Shown: positions 11,174 to 14,401 of the stretch, piece after piece
Numbering within the stretch: position 1 is the stretch's first letter
Layout: each line of letters begins with the position of its first letter
Origin: Tetmemena sp. SeJ-2015
Lineage: Eukaryota; Ciliophora; Spirotrichea; Sporadotrichida; Oxytrichidae
Direction: 5' to 3'
DNA length: 14,401 nucleotides
NCBI GenBank assembly: GCA_027382625.1
Contig: JAJKFJ010021406.1
Coordinates: forward strand, 1-14,401
The notes under the pieces: generated by a model
The model's input: the letters and a program-made list of their open reading frames with translations, nothing else
What the model was told of the DNA's origin: nothing
The model's database searches: none
Translations under genes and position numbers: made by a program

Positions 11174-11353
11174 TTAGAGTGATTCTTTCTTCCTATTTAT
11201 TGATAGCTTGTAAATTTAAATTATAGCGTCTAGTCATTTCAAATTCAAATTCACCAGCTCAACTATTCTCTATGCTCTGAGGGATCTATCATCATATCAA
11301 TTGCTGAGAAACTGCTTCTGCTTTCAGATGAACTGCCCTTGATTGAGAGTTGC
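11174..11353. promoter_or_regulatory. Divergent promoter region
   Basis: This 180-bp AT-rich interval separates the start of the GBP-like gene (minus) from the first usable in-frame ATG of the acidic protein gene (plus), so both promoters must lie here or overlap coding DNA. The + frame of the acidic protein stays open through most of it without an ATG, so an upstream exon or a misplaced base could extend that gene leftward. No specific factor site is recognised. Confidence 0.4.
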
Positions 11354-12613
11354 ATGTCAGATGTGGAGCTTGGAAAGTACACTCCCTCCAAGGACTCTGG
11401 CTCAATCTTTTCTGATGGTGGCAACTAAACCACTTCAGACAGCAATAATCAAACAGCTGAGACCACAACCACTACTACCACAAGTGATTCCACTAATACC
11501 ACCACCCCAGCGTCTATTGATGTGACTGACATCGATATTTCAGATGTGATTGACGAAGATGCCTAGTCAGATATTGACGACGCAGCAGATAAGGCCAAGG
11601 AATAAATCATAGACGTTTTGAGATAGGAGGCTGAAGACTAGGGAATAGATGTTGACGATGATGAACTTGAGGAGCTCGCTACTTAATTGGTAGATGATGC
11701 TTAGACTGAGGCCACCACTAACACTCTCCAGAGTATTGCAGATGATGTGCTTGAAGATAAAACTGCTGAAGCCGCAGCAGACAACTCCACCTCAAGCAAT
11801 GCCACTACTTCAAGTACTACTGCTGCTACTACTACTACTGCTACTACAGTTGATGCAACCACAACCACAACCACTTCAGACGATTTAGCAGCTAAAGAGA
11901 CAAGCTCAGCATCTTCATCCGCTTCCACTTCTGAGGAAGAAGAAGACTCTGATGAGTCAACCACTACTTCCGATGATCACTCATATTTTTAATTTAAATG
12001 AAGAGGATGAAGAAGATGAAGATGATGAAGAAACTAGGTCTGATGATTCTTCAGCTACTGCTGCTGCTGCCACTACTAGCTCAGATGCAAAGAGTGAAGC
12101 AGTTGCTTCAACTGAGGAGGAGCCAGCAGCTTAAAAAGATATAGTTAAGTTTAATTAAAATATAATTCTTCTTCTTCCTCAAGTGCTTGTGATGCTTGCA
12201 AAAAATCTTCAGAGGGACAGGCAACTGATGCTGCATCTGATGAAACAACAGAAGATGGAAGCGAGGAAGAAGAGGAGGAGTCTAATTTATTTTATAGAGT
12301 GAAAAGTGCATACATGAAACTAAGATTGAAGATTTCCTGCCTCATGTTATTATTGCAAGAATTAATGAAAAATAAATGGAGGTTTAGAGTTAATTAGATG
12401 CAATAATTTAACTCCCCGCATAAAGTAGGAAGCTCAGCTATATATAATTATCTACTGTATTTAACAATTTTGGCAGGTTCCATCATCTACTTTCTATTTT
12501 ATTATAAAATGATCCTGGGCTTTATCCATATAATTTTAATATTGCTTGGCTCCGTTGATGAAAATTTATTTACTCGAAGTTTCACACTTTGTTATTTGTA
12601 TGGCATATTTTGA
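11354..12613 (+). CDS. Acidic Thr/Ser/Asp/Glu-rich low-complexity protein
   Basis: I do not recognise a family. The start chosen is the in-frame ATG at 11354 (MSDVELGKYTPSKDSGS); no earlier ATG is in frame. Order of regions: a Ser/Asn/Thr linker with a poly-Thr run (about 11444-11500), an acidic block with amphipathic helix character (about 11510-11760), an Ala/Thr/Ser repeat-like tract (11770-11900), and several Glu/Asp runs (11930-12050 and 12250-12285). Gln is written as TAA/TAG several times. Two frame changes are needed, near 11986-11990 (T5 run) and 12133-12160 (A-rich). After 12285 the frame stays open to TGA 12611-12613 but turns hydrophobic and AT-rich, so the true end may be near 12300. 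A CDACKK motif sits just before the last acidic block. No signal peptide is visible. Such composition occurs in disordered nuclear or secreted proteins; function is unknown. Confidence 0.65.
11765..11885 (+). repeat. Thr/Ala/Ser low-complexity tract
   Basis: Imperfect ACT/GCT/ACA/ACC codon repetition encodes a Thr-, Ala- and Ser-rich stretch within the acidic protein. The same repetition opens long antisense and out-of-frame shadows that are not genes. Confidence 0.7.
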
Positions 12614-13137
12614 TTTTTAAGAACTTAATCTTTATTTCTGGGAATAATATTTATGAAGCTTTACTAAATGTTAAAAGCTACTAAGCATCGAAAGCAACAA
12701 AGAGCTCACTTACTTCATCTTATTCATGAATCGTGGTTATGTTTCATGCTCCAAGAAACTGAATAGTATTTTTCTTGAGTATATTTATTTAGGATGTATT
12801 TTTCCATAAATGTAAGGCAAAGAAAACTTTAAAACCCTATAAAGAATTGTATCTCTGACTTTTAAAGATAAATAAAGTAAAAAAGATGAGATTGATTAAC
12901 GAATATATAGAAAAAGCATCACTGCATCTCAAATTCTCAGTTTATATAAAATATCATATTATGGGTTTCACATATCGAGAACCAGTTCATCAAATATATC
13001 CAGTCAAAGAGTTAATAAACATATTCCCCTCTTAAATTCCTCTAAAAATAGGCAAATCGGTAAGATAAGGACACCAGAATATTAAATTGGGCGTCTGAAA
13101 AATAAGAATTAATATATTTATAGATTATCTCTTAAAA
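12301..13137. other. AT-rich spacer
   Basis: The region between the last acidic block and the secreted-protein gene is strongly AT-rich. Its first 310 bases remain open in the frame of the acidic protein and would encode two hydrophobic stretches (about 12430-12545), most simply explained by AT composition. The remainder to 13137 holds no convincing ORF, RNA gene or repeat. It should contain the 3' end of the acidic gene and the promoter of the next. Confidence 0.5.
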
Positions 13138-13603
13138 ATGCCATCAAGCAACAAGGGCTGTGCTAAATAAGGCCGCGGATTAAAAGGATATTTGCTAGCT
13201 ACTTCCATCCTAGTGCTCACTCTCTTATTCGCAGCACCAACACAAGCTGTTAAAGTCAAGTCACTCGTGCAAATGAACCGCCCACTCTCTTAAGACAAGG
13301 TCTTTGCGCAAGTACTTGCTCAGAGGGAGAGAGCCTACGGTATTGCTAATGCCCAATTGAAGAGCCAATAATCAGAGCTCAAACTACTTCCAGAACTCAG
13401 GCTCTGACTTAATAGCTTATCCATAAATATTAAATGTGTTTAAGCTTTTCAGCTAGATCAGAAGTCTAGCTCAGAGTTCTAAATCAGACTATGAGATTGC
13501 TGCTCTCGAGTAAATTGCTGAGAAATATTGCACCTCATTAACATTCAGCTACAATATTTATAGCAGTTAAAGACAAAAAGGAAAATTAGCGATGGTGAGT
13601 TGA
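13138..13603 (+). CDS. Small secreted protein of unknown function
   Basis: I do not recognise a family. The ATG at 13138 follows an A-rich leader (CTTAAAAATG) and opens a textbook signal peptide: a basic n-region with Lys/Arg, a hydrophobic core YLLATSILVLTLLFAAP, and a likely cleavage after TQA near residue 37. The mature part is about 115-120 residues, polar, with Gln (TAA) codons and a single clear Cys near the C-terminus (EKYCTS). One frame change is needed between 13360 and 13404; without it the protein would end at TGA 13405-13407 after about 89 codons. The TGA at 13601-13603 is taken as the end. It overlaps a possible 36-nt intron (13595-13630), so a further exon is possible. Convergent with UPRT, 270 bp away. 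Confidence 0.7.
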
Positions 13604-13630
13604 ATTTTTTGTAAAAATTAAGCTTATTAG
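13595..13630 (+). other. Candidate 36-nt intron at the end of the secreted-protein gene
   Basis: GTGAGT at 13595 and a T-rich TTATTAG ending at 13630 define exactly 36 nt, the same size as an intron in the GBP-like gene. Splicing would remove the TGA at 13601, but the frame afterwards runs on into DNA antisense to UPRT, with no sensible end, so the call is weak. Confidence 0.35.
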
Positions 13631-13873
13631 TAACTAAATATGTACATTTAAAAGGAATATTGCTAAATAAATTGTCAAATATAAAACAAAATATTGAAGA
13701 ACTACCATGAATAGCACGTGGTGCTTTTAAACTTATCGTCAATTTAATTAATTCTTCACTCATTAATCACTTCTCAAGAAGGTAACTTCATTAAATGCTT
13801 GATGCTTATACTTGACGTCACTCTTATTAAGGTTAAGACGAGGAGTTCACTAAAACTCACTACTCTGTTGCTA
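13604..13873. other. Convergent 3' spacer
   Basis: An AT-rich interval between the ends of the secreted-protein gene (plus) and UPRT (minus), holding both 3' flanks. Open frames here are short and AT-driven. No hairpin or polyadenylation signal can be called with confidence. Confidence 0.5.
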
Positions 13874-14401
13874 TCAGTAAGGGAGTCTGGAACCGAAGTA
13901 TCTGTCTCCAAAATCTCCAAGGCCTGGAACGATGTACTTGTGCTCATTAAGAATTGGATCAATAGCTGCAGTAATGACTTTGACATGAGGGTAGAGAGTG
14001 TGGATTTTCTGCAGTCCATATTCGCACGAGACCAAGTTGATGAAAGTGATGTTGCTCTCATCTACTCCACTTTCCTTCAACTTTTAGATGCATAGATTAA
14101 CTGAGCCTCCAGTTGCTAGCATGGGATCTAAGATGAAAATGCGCTTCTTGTCCTTGATGTTATCAGGGAACTTGCAGTAGAATAAGATAGGCTTTTTATC
14201 CTCAGAGTTTTCATCTCTCTGGATCAAGATCTTGCCAATTGTGATTAAAGACTGAATAAAAATAAGGTGATTCCTTAAAGTAGGTTGAAGACTTCATTGA
14301 TCATGGAGTCTCCTGCTCTGATGATAGTCACTGCACAGTATTCCTCTGGCTCATACTTGAGTCTGTAATGGTCGTAATCAGAACCGGTTGGTGATTGTCT
14401 A
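13874..14401 (-). CDS. UPRT: Uracil phosphoribosyltransferase, C-terminal part
   Basis: The enzyme converts uracil and PRPP to UMP in pyrimidine salvage in the cytosol. The 5' part lies beyond the window edge. In order the visible protein shows SPTGSDYD, the IIRAGDSM block, IGKILIQRDE, the PRPP-binding loop ILDPMLATGGS, and the terminal uracil-binding signature PGLGDFGDRYFGS. It ends SRLPY at TGA 13874-13876, as expected for the family C-terminus. A Gln TAG lies in CIQKLKESG, supporting the code reading. The protein is interrupted between IIRAGDSMINE and SLITIGKIL by a short intron whose donor is unclear (see that entry). Outside that, the frame is clean across the visible part. Identity is very secure; the symbol is the general family name. 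Confidence 0.95.
14252..14292 (-). other. Short intron in UPRT with uncertain donor
   Basis: The acceptor TTTTTATTCAG ending at 14252 is clear, and downstream sequence resumes SLITIGKILIQRDE. Using the GT at 14292 gives a 41-nt intron (GTCTTC...CAG) and stays in frame but shortens the protein by about six residues relative to the family spacing. Keeping those residues (VFNLLQ) would need a donor at 14274, where the bases read GGAATC, not GT, implying a base error or a non-canonical site and an intron of about 23-24 nt. Confidence 0.55.

Noticed and set aside
11701..11964. Minus-strand ORF of 87 codons rich in Val, Ser and Glu
   Set aside because: Mirror of the Thr/Ala/Ser repeat of the acidic + strand gene; composition follows the repeat and there is no independent support.
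1..14401. CRISPR arrays, insertion sequences, phage or bacterial operons
   Set aside because: No spaced direct repeats, transposase or ribosome-binding-site pattern; spliced introns, a Pol III tRNA and code 6 mark this as eukaryotic nuclear DNA.
1..14401. Gene-sized macronuclear chromosome with telomeres, or micronuclear scrambled segments
   Set aside because: No C4A4/G4T4 or C4A2 repeats at or within the ends, and no flanking direct repeats around AT-rich inserts that I could identify; the nuclear origin stays undecided.

Overview
The window comes from a nuclear genome in which TAA and TAG encode glutamine and TGA is the only stop. This is seen directly: the guanylate-binding protein and uracil phosphoribosyltransferase genes read through TAA/TAG inside recognisable domains, and every long gene ends on TGA. 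That is genetic code 6. With very short introns (three genuine or candidate introns of exactly 36 nt), AT-rich spacers and a Q/N-rich proteome, a ciliate is the best fit. The moderate GC of the coding parts argues against Tetrahymena or Paramecium and is more like a spirotrich/hypotrich, but no telomere repeat or rDNA is present to settle this. Other code-6 lineages exist, so genus is not assigned.

Layout, left to right. (1) 1-123: AT-rich end, perhaps the 3' tip of a + strand gene. (2) 124-5540, minus: a giant Q/N-rich protein of unknown function, about 1,700-1,800 residues, with two short cysteine clusters and a C-terminal charged helix; likely interrupted by two or three introns. (3) 5671-5743, minus: an intron-less tRNA-Val(TAC) with a T4 Pol III terminator. 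(4) 5939-11173, minus: a guanylate-binding-protein (GBP)-type large GTPase whose helical region runs into roughly 900 residues of coiled coil and a Gly/Ser/Asn tail, about 1,700 residues in all; two clear introns near the 5' end. (5) 11354 to 12300 or 12613, plus: an acidic Thr/Ser/Ala/Asp/Glu low-complexity protein, divergent from the GBP gene across a 180-bp spacer. (6) 12301-13137: AT-rich spacer. (7) 13138-13603, plus: a small protein with a strong N-terminal signal peptide. (8) 13874-14401, minus: the C-terminal two thirds or so of uracil phosphoribosyltransferase, cut by the window edge.

The genes do not form an obvious pathway. UPRT is nucleotide salvage, the GBP-like gene is a membrane-remodelling or defence type dynamin-superfamily GTPase, and the remainder are unassigned low-complexity or secreted proteins. 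A striking property is that nearly every long coding region is broken by single-base frame changes. Many of these sit on or beside runs of four or more identical bases and are cured by one extra base of the run. This looks more like residual consensus error of a long-read assembly than gene decay, because amino-acid patterns continue normally on both sides. Exact protein lengths are therefore approximate.
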